This document shows, one piece after another, positions 1-10,235 of a stretch of DNA of 64,000 nt. The position numbers and the translations under genes are program-made. Under the pieces are notes generated by a model. That model was not told the origin of the DNA, ran no database searches, and was given only the letters and a program-made list of their open reading frames with translations. The stretch covers positions 3,720,001-3,784,000 of the forward strand of contig JABYQN010000001.1 of the NCBI GenBank assembly GCA_022606135.1, read 5' to 3'. Source of the stretch: Fomes fomentarius. Its lineage: Eukaryota > Basidiomycota > Agaricomycetes > Polyporales > Polyporaceae. Numbering within the stretch: position 1 is the first letter of the stretch; each line of letters starts with the position of its first letter.

Positions 1-1
1 T

Positions 2-3000
2 GAAAGTAAGTTCCGTGAGTATCGCACGCATCCATATGGCATGTCGCGCGGTGTACGCGATGGCCATGTACTCGGCCTCCATGGAAGAAAGCGCGACGGT
101 CGTCTGCTTCTTTGAGCTCCAAGCGACAACTGCGTTCCCTATAAGGAACACATATCCGGATACGGAGCGACAGTCATCCGGATTGGATGCCCAGTCCGCG
201 TCTGTGTAGCCTTCGAGCCGCAGGTTGCGGTAGTACGCGCGCATGCGCGGCTCCCCCTTGCCCGTGTAGGTAATCCCAAAATTTTGCGTCCCCTTCAGGT
301 AGCGAAGGACGCGCTTTGCGGCTGTCCAGTGTATCGGGCCTGGGCGCGCGTTGAATTGGGAGAGAGCTTGAACGGCATATTTGATGTCTGGGCGCGTGCC
401 TAGCGCCGCGTACATGAGCGAACCTATGAGGGCCTGATATGGCACCTTCTTCATTTCCGAGAGGTCCGCATTGTCAGGTTCCTTGACAAGCTTGACGTTC
501 GGGTCGAGCGGTGTGCTCACAGGGTTGCAATCACCCATTCCGAAGTGGTCCAGGACAGTTTGGACATACTGCGACTGCGAGAGCGTCAGCGTGCGAGCAG
601 CACGATCATGCGAGATCTCGATGCCAAGGAGAAGTCGGGGAGATCCGAGATCAGTGATCTCCATGTGCTTCCGGAGACCGGCTTCTAGGGCGTTCATGAG
701 GTCATCGTTATCTGCTGACGCAAGCATGTCATCCACGTGGACTCCGATAACGATAAGCCCAGCCGTGGTCTCCTTGACATATACGCACACGTCGGCATTG
801 ATCCGGCGAAAACGAAGGTCAACCATGAACGAGTTCATTGTTTGGTTCCATGCTCGTCCGCCCTGTTTCAAACCATAGAGTGCCTTGTGCAGCCGTACCA
901 CTGCTCGAGTGCCATCCTCGTATCCCGGCGGTTGCCGCATGTAGATCTCCTCATCGAGATCCGCATTTAGATAGGCGCCAACGACGTCATATTGATGTAG
1001 CACCATGTTCCGCTGTGCCGCAATGGCCAGAATGAGGCGAATGGAGTCCATCCGGACTACAGGTGCGAATGTCTCGAAAAAATCGAGCCCAGGAATTTGT
1101 GAGAAACCTTGAGCGACCAAACGGGCCTTGAATTTGACGATTCGCCCGTTTGTGTCTCGTTTGATCCTGAAGACCCATCGGCATCCCACGGCTTTCCTTC
1201 CCGGTGGCAGATCAGTGGCTGAGTATGCCCCGAGTTTTCGGAGCTGTGCGATTTCCTTTTCCATTGCACACTGCCACTTGGGCCACTCAGGTGACACCAT
1301 GGCCTCTTTGAGATTGTGCGGTTCGTGTACGCTCTCCGTTCCGTGCAGGGTGAGCAGACAGAGGCAATCTTCCTCATCTGCGATCTCGATCTCATTCTCC
1401 CCCTCGTACGCGATCTGCGCAACAGGGTCCTTGAGAATGCGACCCTTTCCCTCATTGAGCGCTTTGTAATCAATGCGCACTGCAACGTTCCGCCGGGTTC
1501 GTTCCGGTGGCTGTGCGGACTTCTCTGGCTCGGCAGGGGGTGATGACGTCGCCCTCTCGGCGGGCACGTTCAGTCGCGGGAGCGCTGGCTCTCCAGCCTG
1601 CTGCCCCGCGGTGTCTCCCCCTGCTGGCACATCCTCTTGTGCTGGGGCGGCAGGTGCCTGGATCTCGATGAAATCGAAATCATCGTCATTTGCGGGAGCA
1701 ACGCGTCTGGGAACAGTGAAGATGATATTGCGGGACTTCCCGATCCGGCGTGCACGTGGATCGTAGAATTTCCACGCCTTGCTTCTGTCGGCCATGCCCA
1801 TAAATAGCATAGCTTCGGACTTCGGGTCCAGTTTCGTCCGCTTCTGCCGATCAGTGAGAACCCAGCACCGACTCCCCCATTCCTGGAGAGCCGATACGTC
1901 CGGCTTGGTGCCCGTCCATACTTCGCTAGGGGTCCGGTCCTTGAGTGCACGGGTGGGAGATCGGTTCTTGAGATATACCACATATTTAACAGCAAGCGGC
2001 CACAGAAACTTGGGTTGCCCCTGTGCGATGATTAGCGCCATGGCTCGGTCCATTACGGTCCGATTGACCCATTCTGCGATACCATTTTGGGCCGATGATC
2101 TAGGCGCCGTGGTCTGGAGCTCGATCCCCTCATCCCTGAGGTAACCGGTGAACTCCGTGCTGAGGTATTCTCCACCGTTGTCACATCGGACAGTTTTCAG
2201 GGTGATACCGAACTGGTTCTTCACGTAAGCTTGATAACGCTTGAAGTGCTCCAGCTCGTCCGTTTTTGCCTTGGACAGCTCCACCACCGTGTGCCTGGCG
2301 TGAGCGTCTGTGAAAGTCGAGAAGTATTTCTCACCCCAGATTCCCGTCACCGATGCCTTCCCCCACAGACCCATCACCGTAAGATCCCCGATCGCCCCCG
2401 CCTCACTCTCTGATTTCTTCGGAAACGGCGCTACGGTTTGCTTCCCCCGTACGCACGCTTCGCATTGATCCGATGCCGGCACCATCTCGTCCACCTCCAT
2501 TCCCACGACCATGTCCTTCTGCTTCATCGCCTGAAGCGCCTTCATGCCCATGTGAGCATACACCCTGTGCCATTCGTCCCACGTCCGAAGTCGCTTCGGC
2601 CGTGCCACGGCAGCTGCGCATGTTGTGTCCACCACGCTTGCACTGTTCTCCACCACCGTACCATCCATATGGTACAAGTAGTTCCCGACTCGCTTCCCTG
2701 TCGCATAGATGTGACCCTTCATGCTGACAAATCGAATCGTACCATTGATCATTTCGACCCTGTGACCGTGTGCTTCTACGCGCCCCACGGAGATGAGATT
2801 GTGTGGGACGCCCAGTGCATGTACGACATCACGTAATTCGATCGTTTTTGGCTTCCCTTCGGTGACAAATCGAAGTTTGACCGTGCCGCGGCCTAGAATG
2901 GGTGTTGATCCGGCACCCCTGAGAGTCTTCCCCGGGGTGAAGGTGTAGCTGGTGAAGGACTTGCACTGCCGCGCCACGTGGACGGTCGTGCCTGTGTCTG

Positions 3001-3886
3001 CGATCCAGGAATCAGCGTCGAGCATTGACAAAGCAATTTCCTCTGATTGATCTGTGGCAGTGCAGGCGTACTCGGAGTCCGAGTCCGAGTCCGAGTCTGA
3101 TTCCTCGGCCACCATAGCCGCCTTTGATCCACTCGAGCTCCCCCTCTTTCCGTCCTTTTCCTTCTCCTGTTCCTTCCCTTTGCCCTTTCCACCCTTCTTC
3201 TTCTGGGGACAATCCCGCTTGATATGCCCCTCATTACCACATTTGTAGCACCTCTTGTCCAACTTCTGTCGTTGCGCAAACATTGCGACCTGGGCGCTAC
3301 TTCGACGTGCCTGCTCGCGTACCCGAAGCATGACGTCTTCGGGATTCAGATCCGACTTGAGATTGATTGAGCTGACAAAAGGGTCCCAGCTTTGCGGTAA
3401 CGCCGAGAGAAGCGCTATGGAGAATTCGTCGTCGGGGATTTCCCTCCCGAGCGCTACGAGGTCCTCGCGCCATTCGACCATTTGATCTAAAAACTCGTCG
3501 ATGTCGTCAGATTCGCTGTACATAGCATGGAGGAGCTTTCTGCGGATTTCAATGATCCGCATAAGTCCCTTCGCCTCGAAGGTCTTGCGCAATTTGTCCC
3601 ATGCGTCCTTGCTGCTGGGTGAGAATTTGATCATTTTCATCACGTGCTTACCGACCCGCCGTCGGATGGCGTTGAGCGCGGTCCGATCCTTTAACGCCCA
3701 TTCCTCCTGCCCCTTCATCTCCTTATCCCCTTCGTCCGCCGGTTTCTTCTTCGTACCATCAACATACCCCCACAGTTTTGCATCCCAAAGCAAATCTTCC
3801 ATTTGCGTCTGCCAAGTCGACCAGTCGTCCACTCCGTTGAGTGGCTCGATCTTGATGTTCGGGACCGTGGTGTTGGTGTCGGTCAT
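2..3886 (-). CDS. Copia gag-pol polyprotein, copy 1 (C-terminus outside window)
   Basis: I read this frame codon by codon from the ATG at 3886-3884 to the window edge and found no stop in 1,295 codons. The N-terminal part is Copia-type Gag. A zinc knuckle, CYKCGNEGHIKRDC, lies near 3208-3250, followed by a lysine-rich stretch and an Asp/Ser repeat (DSDSDSDS) made by tandem GAGTCC units. The protease motif is WIADTGTTVHVA. The integrase has an HHCC finger (WHRVYAHMG..CEAC) and a DDE core including VRCDNGGEY and SSAQNGIAE. The reverse transcriptase has KARLVAQGF, DVVGAYLNADLDEEIY, YGLKQ and active site GVHVDD (His in place of the common Tyr). RNase H ends near the edge with YTDADWA and SSMEAEYMA. 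Only some tens of C-terminal residues should be missing. By sequence it is potentially functional. Confidence 0.95.
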   Translation of the reverse strand, partial: MTDTNTTVPNIKIEPLNGVDDWSTWQTQMEDLLWDAKLWGYVDGTKKKPADEGDKEMKGQEEWALKDRTALNAIRRRVGKHVMKMIKFSPSSKDAWDKLRKTFEAKGLMRIIEIRRKLLHAMYSESDDIDEFLDQMVEWREDLVALGREIPDDEFSIALLSALPQSWDPFVSSINLKSDLNPEDVMLRVREQARRSSAQVAMFAQRQKLDKRCYKCGNEGHIKRDCPQKKKGGKGKGKEQEKEKDGKRGSSSGSKAAMVAEESDSDSDSDSEYACTATDQSEEIALSMLDADSWIADTGTTVHVARQCKSFTSYTFTPGKTLRGAGSTPILGRGTVKLRFVTEGKPKTIELRDVVHALGVPHNLISVGRVEAHGHRVEMINGTIRFVSMKGHIYATGKRVGNYLYHMDGTVVENSASVVDTTCAAAVARPKRLRTWDEWHRVYAHMGMKALQAMKQKDMVVGMEVDEMVPASDQCEACVRGKQTVAPFPKKSESEAGAIGDLTVMGLWGKASVTGIWGEKYFSTFTDAHARHTVVELSKAKTDELEHFKRYQAYVKNQFGITLKTVRCDNGGEYLSTEFTGYLRDEGIELQTTAPRSSAQNGIAEWVNRTVMDRAMALIIAQGQPKFLWPLAVKYVVYLKNRSPTRALKDRTPSEVWTGTKPDVSALQEWGSRCWVLTDRQKRTKLDPKSEAMLFMGMADRSKAWKFYDPRARRIGKSRNIIFTVPRRVAPANDDDFDFIEIQAPAAPAQEDVPAGGDTAGQQAGEPALPRLNVPAERATSSPPAEPEKSAQPPERTRRNVAVRIDYKALNEGKGRILKDPVAQIAYEGENEIEIADEEDCLCLLTLHGTESVHEPHNLKEAMVSPEWPKWQCAMEKEIAQLRKLGAYSATDLPPGRKAVGCRWVFRIKRDTNGRIVKFKARLVAQGFSQIPGLDFFETFAPVVRMDSIRLILAIAAQRNMVLHQYDVVGAYLNADLDEEIYMRQPPGYEDGTRAVVRLHKALYGLKQGGRAWNQTMNSFMVDLRFRRINADVCVYVKETTAGLIVIGVHVDDMLASADNDDLMNALEAGLRKHMEITDLGSPRLLLGIEISHDRAARTLTLSQSQYVQTVLDHFGMGDCNPVSTPLDPNVKLVKEPDNADLSEMKKVPYQALIGSLMYAALGTRPDIKYAVQALSQFNARPGPIHWTAAKRVLRYLKGTQNFGITYTGKGEPRMRAYYRNLRLEGYTDADWASNPDDCRSVSGYVFLIGNAVVAWSSKKQTTVALSSMEAEYMAIAYTARHAIWMRAILTELTF

Positions 3887-3968
3887 ATCGGGAGTCGCGG
3901 GCGTCTAGTTTAGCGAGTAGAGAAGCAGGATGTTGTTGAAGCGTAAGTTTTTGTTGGTTTAAAGCCAA

Positions 3969-3983
3969 GCAGGGCTCATAACC
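3969..3983 (-). other. Primer-binding site of Copia copy 1 (initiator tRNA-Met anticodon arm)
   Basis: On the plus strand this reads gcagggctcataacc, which matches the anticodon arm of eukaryotic initiator tRNA-Met (CAU anticodon inside). The element's sense strand is its complement. It starts directly after the LTR's terminal CA. Priming from a tRNA cut in the anticodon loop is known for Drosophila copia; use here is inferred. Identical over 15 nt in the second element at 10236-10250. Confidence 0.8.
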
Positions 3984-4219
3984 TGTTGGAGTTCAAGATA
4001 GCGGAAGAATGATGATTAATAGGAATCTGACTGCGAGTATAAGTACAAGTACGAGACAATAGATCATTAGTTAACAACGTAATAAAGAACTATTGTATGA
4101 GTGATAATCAACATAACAAAGACGATGGTAAGTAAGTCAGAGACCCGTTTGTAAGTGACAATACAAACGGATATAATGAAAGTAAGAAAACATCCTTAGT
4201 AACCTTTGTTACTACAACA
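3984..4219 (-). repeat. Candidate 5' LTR of Copia copy 1
   Basis: This 236-bp stretch is bounded by a short inverted repeat (plus strand TGTTG at the left, CAACA at the right) and abuts the primer-binding site. Those are the expected features of a Copia LTR. It is AT-rich compared with the coding region. The right boundary rests only on the inverted ends, because the partner LTR lies outside the window. Confidence 0.6.
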
Positions 4220-4478
4220 AAGACCCAGGCCGACCTTCTTCAGACGAATCGGAAGATCCTATACAAGTTTGAACACCGGCATGCTGTGCGTCGACGGAGC
4301 GACAACAGCCAGGGTCGCGAAAAACACGGGGATCCCGATCCCTGAACAGAACGCGGGCGGGATCTGGGAGTCAGTATGTTCAAATGTTGCCGAGGGCATG
4401 CGGGGTGAGACTTGCCTTTTTCGCTCGAGGCAGCGTATGATAATGGAAGGGCGACATCAAGAGATTGAATCTCGTGCG
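4220..4478. other. Spacer between two Copia elements
   Basis: These 259 bp lie between the LTR of copy 1 and the left LTR of copy 2. I tested all minus frames for a continuation of the Plavaka transposase interrupted at 10799 and saw none. No coding signal or repeat is recognised here. Confidence 0.5.
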
Positions 4479-4911
4479 TGATGAACTCTGAACCTGTAAG
4501 GCGAGGAGCGACTGTAAGTCACAACAGAGAGGGATCTTCAGTCAGTGAGTGAACGACTTAAGAGCAGAGGTGAAGAAGGGACTGCTTATATACATGAGGG
4601 ATGAGTCCATGAGTCAGCGAATAAAGCAGTCACATGTAGCCATAAGACGATGAGTCAGAGTCCGTATCGGCGTATGAGTCAGATACAGTCATAGCATGAG
4701 TCAGACATAAGGTCTAGAAGAGTCCGGTGCAGTGTAGAACGCACTGGTATGCACAGGAATGCACAGTAACCATATGGTCATGGGAAAGTACAGTAGGAGA
4801 ACAAAGAAAACCATAAATGGTAAGTAGGAACACAGCCTATCTAATCATATGACCATAAACAAGTGTACACAACTCCGGTCCGAGCACAGCCGGTAGTCCG
4901 GAAGTTCAACA
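4479..4911 (-). repeat. 3' LTR of Copia copy 2 (433 bp, shortened)
   Basis: Matches 10251-10799 nearly perfectly except for a 116-bp gap. In the right LTR the missing piece is bounded by two 20-bp direct repeats of cagtcagtgag(c/t)gaacgact. Only the t version remains here, which fits loss by recombination between the repeats. Four TGAGTCA motifs are retained (4610-4616, 4651-4657, 4675-4681, 4697-4703). The TATA box reads TATATAAG in the sense direction (about 4592-4585). Confidence 0.95.
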
Positions 4912-4922
4912 CTCCCACTCGT
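4912..4922 (-). other. Polypurine tract of Copia copy 2
   Basis: In the sense direction this reads gaacgagtgggag immediately before the TG of the 3' LTR and just after the gag-pol stop. The position and purine content are those of the plus-strand primer of an LTR retrotransposon. Confidence 0.7.
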
Positions 4923-7900
4923 TCAAGATGCAACGGAAACAAGACCGATCTCATCAACAAACTTTGCCAAAATGAAATAAGGCACGTTCTTTGTGAGAGA
5001 ATCAGCCAACTGATCCGCAGTCGCAACATAGAAGATCTCAACAGAGCCAGACTCCACTTGTTCACGAATGAAGTGGTAGCGAATCTCTATGTGCTTGGTA
5101 CGCCGGTCGACTACTGGATTGACTGACAGGAAAATTGAACCCTGGTTGTCTAAACACATGGGTGTCGGCCTGGTCAAGTCATCACAAAGTTCATCGCCAA
5201 ACGTCCTCAGCCAGATCAACTGACGACAGGTATCAGAGGCCGCTTTATATTCCGCCTCAGTAGAGGAGAGCGAAATGGTAGGCTGACGCCTCGAAGCCCA
5301 CGATATAGCACCACCTGCCATCAAGAAGACGAAGCCAGAGGTAGAATGCCGATCATCACGGTCTTCGGCCCAATCTGAATCCGAATAGGAAATCAGACCG
5401 TCATTAGACGCTCCCTTGTAGTGCAAGCGATACGCCTTTGTCCCTTGAAGGTAACGCAGGACATACTTTGCATAACTCATGTGCGCTTCAGAGGGATTGG
5501 CATTGTACTTCGATAACCGTGTGACAGCGAAGGAGATATCAGGACGCGTTCCGAGCATGGCGTACAAAAGACTGCCAATGAGACTCTGGTAGCGTTGCCT
5601 GAACTGATCGGAAGCTGGTTCGTCGGCACTTGCCAAGACAGCACCAGCAGGAAGGGGTGTACGTGAGGGTTTACAGTCAGCCATCTGAAAGTGCTCGAGA
5701 ACAGACTGGATGTACTCTTCCTGGTCGATGTCGATCATACGAGTGGATCGATCACGAGTGATGCGAAGACCAAGGAAGCGCTGTACAGATCCCAAGTCCG
5801 TCATCTTGTACTGCTTAGAAAGCGAACGCTTGACTTGTTTGATGTGACTAGACTGATCGCCCATCAGAAGTAAATCGTCGACATAAAGAACGACAATCGT
5901 GACGTGATCCCCCCCTTGTCGCCGATATACGTAAATCCCAGCATCAGAATATGTCCGTGTAAATCCCAGATCTAGAAGCGATTGATGGATTTTCGCATTC
6001 CACTGACGCGACGCCTGCTTAAGACCATAGATAGCCTTTTTGAGTAGACAGATGTGATCTTCCTTCCCAGGAACGACCCAGCCTTCCGGTTGTTCCATAT
6101 AAATCTCCTCATCTAGATCACCATTCAGGAACGCGGTCTTGACATCCATTGACTCGATGTCCCAGTCCTCAAGCGCTGCATGCGCGAGTAAATACCAGAT
6201 AGACTCAAATCGCGCCACTGGAGAGAACGTCTCATGGTAGTCCTCTCCCCACACCTGAGTGAAACCCTTTGCAACCAGACGAGCCTTGTACCGCCCATCA
6301 TGTTTGATGTCATAAACCCAGCAGTTAGAGACAACATGCCGGCCCTTGGGACGAGGAACGAGAACCCAAGTCTTATTCTCCATAAGCGACTCAAACTCCG
6401 ACTTCTCAGCTTTGCGCCATTTCCCAGCATCAGGTGAGCGCATGGCTTCCTTATGCGACTGAGGTAAGCCAGCTTTATACTGAGCAGCAGCTAGAAAAGC
6501 GAGTATCGTCTCTGCTTCGCGCAGATTGCCATCCTTGTCAATCTGATTATCAGCACGTGCAGGATCGTCATACACGTTGTTATCAGTCCTGTCCTTGTGG
6601 GGAATACCAGCTTTTTCGCGACGAGGACGGTCACGAGCAATGCTTGGTTCATTAGCTCCCACTGGAGGGTGACGACCACGTTTGTGAGGAGGACGAGGAG
6701 GAACGACAGGAGGCGGCATAGGAGGACGTTGTGGAGGAGGAGGAGGCTCAGCAGGAGCTTCTGCAGGAGGAGCGGGATCAGCATCTGCTGGAGGGTCAGG
6801 TTGTGGTGGTTCGAAGAGGTTGGGAGGAATGAAAGGGATTGCATCATTGGGATCGACCAAATCAGAGTCATCGTTCGAGGAATCATCCAATTGATCATCT
6901 GAGAACGGACTGTCGTCCGGGGTAGAAGGACGGTTGCCAGGTAAGTTACGAGCAGGGAAAGACTCTTTGTCAAATGTTGCATCGCGGGACACGACGATAG
7001 AGCGGTTGGCTGGATTCCAAAACCTATACCCCTTGGAACCAGACTCATACCCAACGAAGATCATCTCGACAGCCTTCTTGTCGAGTTTCCCTTCGCGCTT
7101 TGCCTTCTGCACGTGGACAAAAGCTTTGCACCCAAACACTCTGAAGTAAGAGACGTCCGGAACGGTACCATCCCAAACAGTGATGGGGCACGACCACTTG
7201 TGTCGTCGCATAGGTTGACGATTGTAGATATGAACGGCTGCGTCAAGAGCGAGTTGCCAGAAACCATGACTAAGGCCTGCTTGGTGGAGCATAGACAGAG
7301 CCTTTTCAGTAATAGTGCGGTTCCAGCGCTCAGCACGTCCATTCTGTTGAGGCGAACCCGGTAGAGTCTTCTGGTGCTCGATACCGTGCGAACGAAGAAG
7401 TGTAGAGAACTCGTCTGATGTGTATTCCCCCCCTCGATCTGAGCGGATCGATTTGATCTTCTTGCCGGTCTGGTTCTCAGCCCACACCTTATAGTCTTTG
7501 AACGCTTGGATCGCGTCAGACTTGTGTTTAAGGAAGTAAGCACGAGCGAGACCAGAATAGTCATCAATGAAACCGGCAAAGTATTTCCAACCTCCGATAG
7601 CCTGAGTGCGCATCGGTCCATCGAGGTCCGTATGGACTCGCTCAAGAACTTCAGTAGCGCGCTTCTCAGAAGGTGGAAAGGGGTTACGAGTGGATTTGCC
7701 AAAAGCACATCCATCACACGGTTCTTCGTCTGCAGGATCAACAGCATCAACCCCCTTAGTATGCTTAGGAAGGTTGCGCAGAACGTCCTTGCCCGCATGA
7801 CCGAAGCGACGGTGCCAGGTCTTGAACTTACGGACGTTGAGATGGACGCGCTTGCTGTTGTGAAGCTCAATAATTGTCCAATAACAATTAGACGAAGGGT

Positions 7901-9632
7901 TGTATCGCGCCTCCAGGATCTTACGACCCTTGATATGAATCGTCGAACCATGTTTGACAGCGCCGTCAGGCAGCTTGTCGAAAATGCACATGCGCCCATC
8001 CCCTTGAAAGAGGGAGTAACCATTGCGCTCAATGGAGCCAGTCGAGAAGATGTGACCAATGGTGCCTGGTATGTAGTAGACGTGGTTCAGAGTAATTGCT
8101 ACCTTCTGACCGTCTAGCCAGGTTTCTCCAGACAGAGTTCCTTCCCCAAGTGCCTGAATGACGCTGCTATCACCTTGTCCAGCAGTGTTAAACAGTACAG
8201 GCGAATCGAAGGGTTGGTACTCAATGAACTCAGAGAGATCACCAGTGATATGTTGAGAGGCTCCAGAGTCCATCAGCCATGCAGTCCAGTTCACACTGTT
8301 CGAGGCCATAGCCTCATCGTAGAAAGAAGCAGCGATGTTAGACGAACCGGCTACAAGTACAGATGATACAGACTCGGTAGTGACGTGCGCATGGTTATGA
8401 GAAGTGTCCTTATTCTTCCCCTTGTCCTTATCCTTGTCTTTGTCCTTCCCTTTACCCTTGCCCTTGCCTTTGGGACGCTTCTCAGGGTACTTCTGATAGC
8501 AGTTGACTGACTCGTGATGAGAGCCACTCCCGCAATGAGAGCAGGGACCCTTGGGCTTCGGCTTGGTCTGGGAGACCTTGTTCGCAGACTGGCCGTTCTT
8601 GCGCATGGACTCCTCAGCCAAGGTCTTCGACTGGATGTCGTCGAGAGTGACCTTGTCGAGGTCTGTGGTCGCCATAAGCGCAGAAACCATGGACCGGTAC
8701 GACTCCGGGATCTTGGACATCAAGAGAAGGGCTTGCATGTTGTCAGAGAGCGTGATGCCGTTGCTACTAATTTCGCGCAGGCGTGTGATAAGACGCATCA
8801 TCTGATCCTGAAGGGGCTTCTGTTCGTTCATCCGAGGCTCAGCGACGAGCGACTCGAACAAACCCCAGACGTGGGCACTGTTAGGCTTGCCAAACTTGTT
8901 CTGTAACGCTTCCCAGGACTCAGCAGCAGTCATGTCCCTGGGTTGTCCACCCGAGACAGGAATCTGAGTGTCCAGAACATAGTGAAAGTTTGGTGCGACA
9001 CGCATGTACATCATGCCGCGAGCTTGCCCATCAAGTTTATCCCACTTGTCCTTGGCAGCTTGCTCAGTAGGACGAGTAGCGCCTTTGACAACACTCCAAC
9101 AGTCCATGAAGATGAAATAGCCCTTCATCTTGGCAGACCAGTCGTTGTACTGATTCGCCGAAGAGAGGACAGGGATAGAGTCGACTTTGATATCTCCCAT
9201 GATGGATAAGAGGTATTGGGGAGAATCGAGATATTCCTCCTTGAATTCTAGAGTGAATGTGATAGGCGCGACAGGGGGTGCAGTGACGATAGGAGGAGGA
9301 AGGTAGACTGGAGGAAGAGGACTTGAATCGACAGGAGGGGAGTTTCCGAAGAGCGATCGGAGATAGAAATTAGGACGAGACGAGGAGGGCTGTGCATGAG
9401 TTTCTTCCTGAAGATAGGGAAGAGGAACTCCGTGTTGTGGGTCGGTGTCCTGCTGCCAAGTTGCTGGATATGCCCAGTGGAAGGTCGGTTCGTACGGAAG
9501 AGGGAGTTGATTGTAACGATTGGGACAGAGCTGTACGTCGCACTGGTCCCACTCCTGCTCTCGTCGTCGTAGACATAGTGATAACGATCGACCTGATCGT
9601 CTAGATCGAAGAGATGGGGCTGTTCCGAGCAA
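4923..9632 (-). CDS. Copia gag-pol polyprotein, copy 2 (intact)
   Basis: One uninterrupted 1,569-residue frame with the stop at 4925-4923. The first 145 or so residues are proline-rich and of unclear use. A second possible start, MGDIKVDSIP at 9200, begins the recognisable Copia Gag. A zinc knuckle CSHCGSGSHHESVNC with slightly altered spacing is followed by an unusual run of KGKG/KDKD repeats. Protease: WLMDSGASQHITG. Integrase: WHRRFGHAG..CDGC, then DDE blocks with FIDDYSG, IRSDRGGEYTSDEF and GSPQQNGRAERWNR. A long proline-rich linker separates integrase from reverse transcriptase, which has KARLVAKGF, DVKTAFLNGDLDEEIY, YGLKQASRQW and LYVDDLLLMG. RNase H: YSDSDWAED and LSSTEAEYKA. All catalytic motifs are present, so it may be active. 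Confidence 0.97.
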   Translation of the reverse strand: MLGTAPSLRSRRSGRSLSLCLRRREQEWDQCDVQLCPNRYNQLPLPYEPTFHWAYPATWQQDTDPQHGVPLPYLQEETHAQPSSSRPNFYLRSLFGNSPPVDSSPLPPVYLPPPIVTAPPVAPITFTLEFKEEYLDSPQYLLSIMGDIKVDSIPVLSSANQYNDWSAKMKGYFIFMDCWSVVKGATRPTEQAAKDKWDKLDGQARGMMYMRVAPNFHYVLDTQIPVSGGQPRDMTAAESWEALQNKFGKPNSAHVWGLFESLVAEPRMNEQKPLQDQMMRLITRLREISSNGITLSDNMQALLLMSKIPESYRSMVSALMATTDLDKVTLDDIQSKTLAEESMRKNGQSANKVSQTKPKPKGPCSHCGSGSHHESVNCYQKYPEKRPKGKGKGKGKDKDKDKDKGKNKDTSHNHAHVTTESVSSVLVAGSSNIAASFYDEAMASNSVNWTAWLMDSGASQHITGDLSEFIEYQPFDSPVLFNTAGQGDSSVIQALGEGTLSGETWLDGQKVAITLNHVYYIPGTIGHIFSTGSIERNGYSLFQGDGRMCIFDKLPDGAVKHGSTIHIKGRKILEARYNPSSNCYWTIIELHNSKRVHLNVRKFKTWHRRFGHAGKDVLRNLPKHTKGVDAVDPADEEPCDGCAFGKSTRNPFPPSEKRATEVLERVHTDLDGPMRTQAIGGWKYFAGFIDDYSGLARAYFLKHKSDAIQAFKDYKVWAENQTGKKIKSIRSDRGGEYTSDEFSTLLRSHGIEHQKTLPGSPQQNGRAERWNRTITEKALSMLHQAGLSHGFWQLALDAAVHIYNRQPMRRHKWSCPITVWDGTVPDVSYFRVFGCKAFVHVQKAKREGKLDKKAVEMIFVGYESGSKGYRFWNPANRSIVVSRDATFDKESFPARNLPGNRPSTPDDSPFSDDQLDDSSNDDSDLVDPNDAIPFIPPNLFEPPQPDPPADADPAPPAEAPAEPPPPPQRPPMPPPVVPPRPPHKRGRHPPVGANEPSIARDRPRREKAGIPHKDRTDNNVYDDPARADNQIDKDGNLREAETILAFLAAAQYKAGLPQSHKEAMRSPDAGKWRKAEKSEFESLMENKTWVLVPRPKGRHVVSNCWVYDIKHDGRYKARLVAKGFTQVWGEDYHETFSPVARFESIWYLLAHAALEDWDIESMDVKTAFLNGDLDEEIYMEQPEGWVVPGKEDHICLLKKAIYGLKQASRQWNAKIHQSLLDLGFTRTYSDAGIYVYRRQGGDHVTIVVLYVDDLLLMGDQSSHIKQVKRSLSKQYKMTDLGSVQRFLGLRITRDRSTRMIDIDQEEYIQSVLEHFQMADCKPSRTPLPAGAVLASADEPASDQFRQRYQSLIGSLLYAMLGTRPDISFAVTRLSKYNANPSEAHMSYAKYVLRYLQGTKAYRLHYKGASNDGLISYSDSDWAEDRDDRHSTSGFVFLMAGGAISWASRRQPTISLSSTEAEYKAASDTCRQLIWLRTFGDELCDDLTRPTPMCLDNQGSIFLSVNPVVDRRTKHIEIRYHFIREQVESGSVEIFYVATADQLADSLTKNVPYFILAKFVDEIGLVSVAS

Positions 9633-10235
9633 TCAAACGCTGATGCAGTAGAATGATGTTCTGCAAGTTCAGCGTTGACTTCAGCTTCAGAGTCGGAGCT
9701 GAGCTGAGGACTATTGGCAGTAGTAGGCGGCTCCAGTACGATGGTTCAGAGAAAATGCGATGATTGACTTGCCACGTGCGAGATCTGGTAGAGAGGAACA
9801 CCTATTGAGGTGAGCCAGAAGGTCAGGAAGCCGATATTCCCAACAATCCAGATAGAAGTCGCCAACTGTGCCCAAGAAAAGCTATACGAGTCTAGGTATC
9901 AAAAAGAGTATAGTAAGGAGGGTCCGAACGGTTGTCCTCCGGTCCAAAGGTGATAACCACCCCGGCTACAACAGCTGGCGGGCGCAAGTGCGTGGCCTGG
10001 CTGAGGATACTTGAAAACCCGTGTGCCGCGAAAGCACCAAAGGTTGTACAGAGATACTAGATAGCAACTACTAAAAGCGCTCAGGGCTGCGTCACGAGCG
10101 CAGTAAAGTCCCCCTGGCAGCAGTGTCAGAGGGCACAGTCAAGAGTTAGGGAAAGTGGAGGAGAGTGCACGGGCAGAGAGTCGACGAACAGAGTTTGCGC
10201 CGCAGAGTGTCGACAGAGAAGCAACTGATTAGAGC
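9633..10235 (-). other. 5' leader of Copia copy 2
   Basis: About 600 bp between the primer-binding site and the first ATG of gag-pol. It contains only short frames (for example 9601-9801 minus). This is where packaging signals would be expected, but I recognise none. If translation starts at 9200 the leader is longer. Confidence 0.6.

Larger units (their letters stand above)
1..4219 (-). mobile_element. Ty1/Copia LTR retrotransposon, copy 1 (cut by window edge)
   Basis: This is a minus-strand Copia element. It has a candidate 5' LTR (3984-4219), a primer-binding site directly inside it (3969-3983), a leader of about 80 bp, and a gag-pol frame that is still open at the left window edge. The domain order protease, integrase, reverse transcriptase, RNase H is that of Ty1/Copia, not Ty3/Gypsy. 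The 3' LTR lies outside the window, so LTR divergence and target-site duplication cannot be judged. The uninterrupted frame suggests a recent insertion. It is a different family member from the element at 4479-10799: the LTR sequences are unrelated and the proteins differ throughout. Confidence 0.9.

Noticed and set aside
4220..4478. Expected continuation of the Plavaka transposase left of Copia copy 2
   Set aside because: None of the minus frames contains the blocks that should follow the interrupted position; stops occur early.
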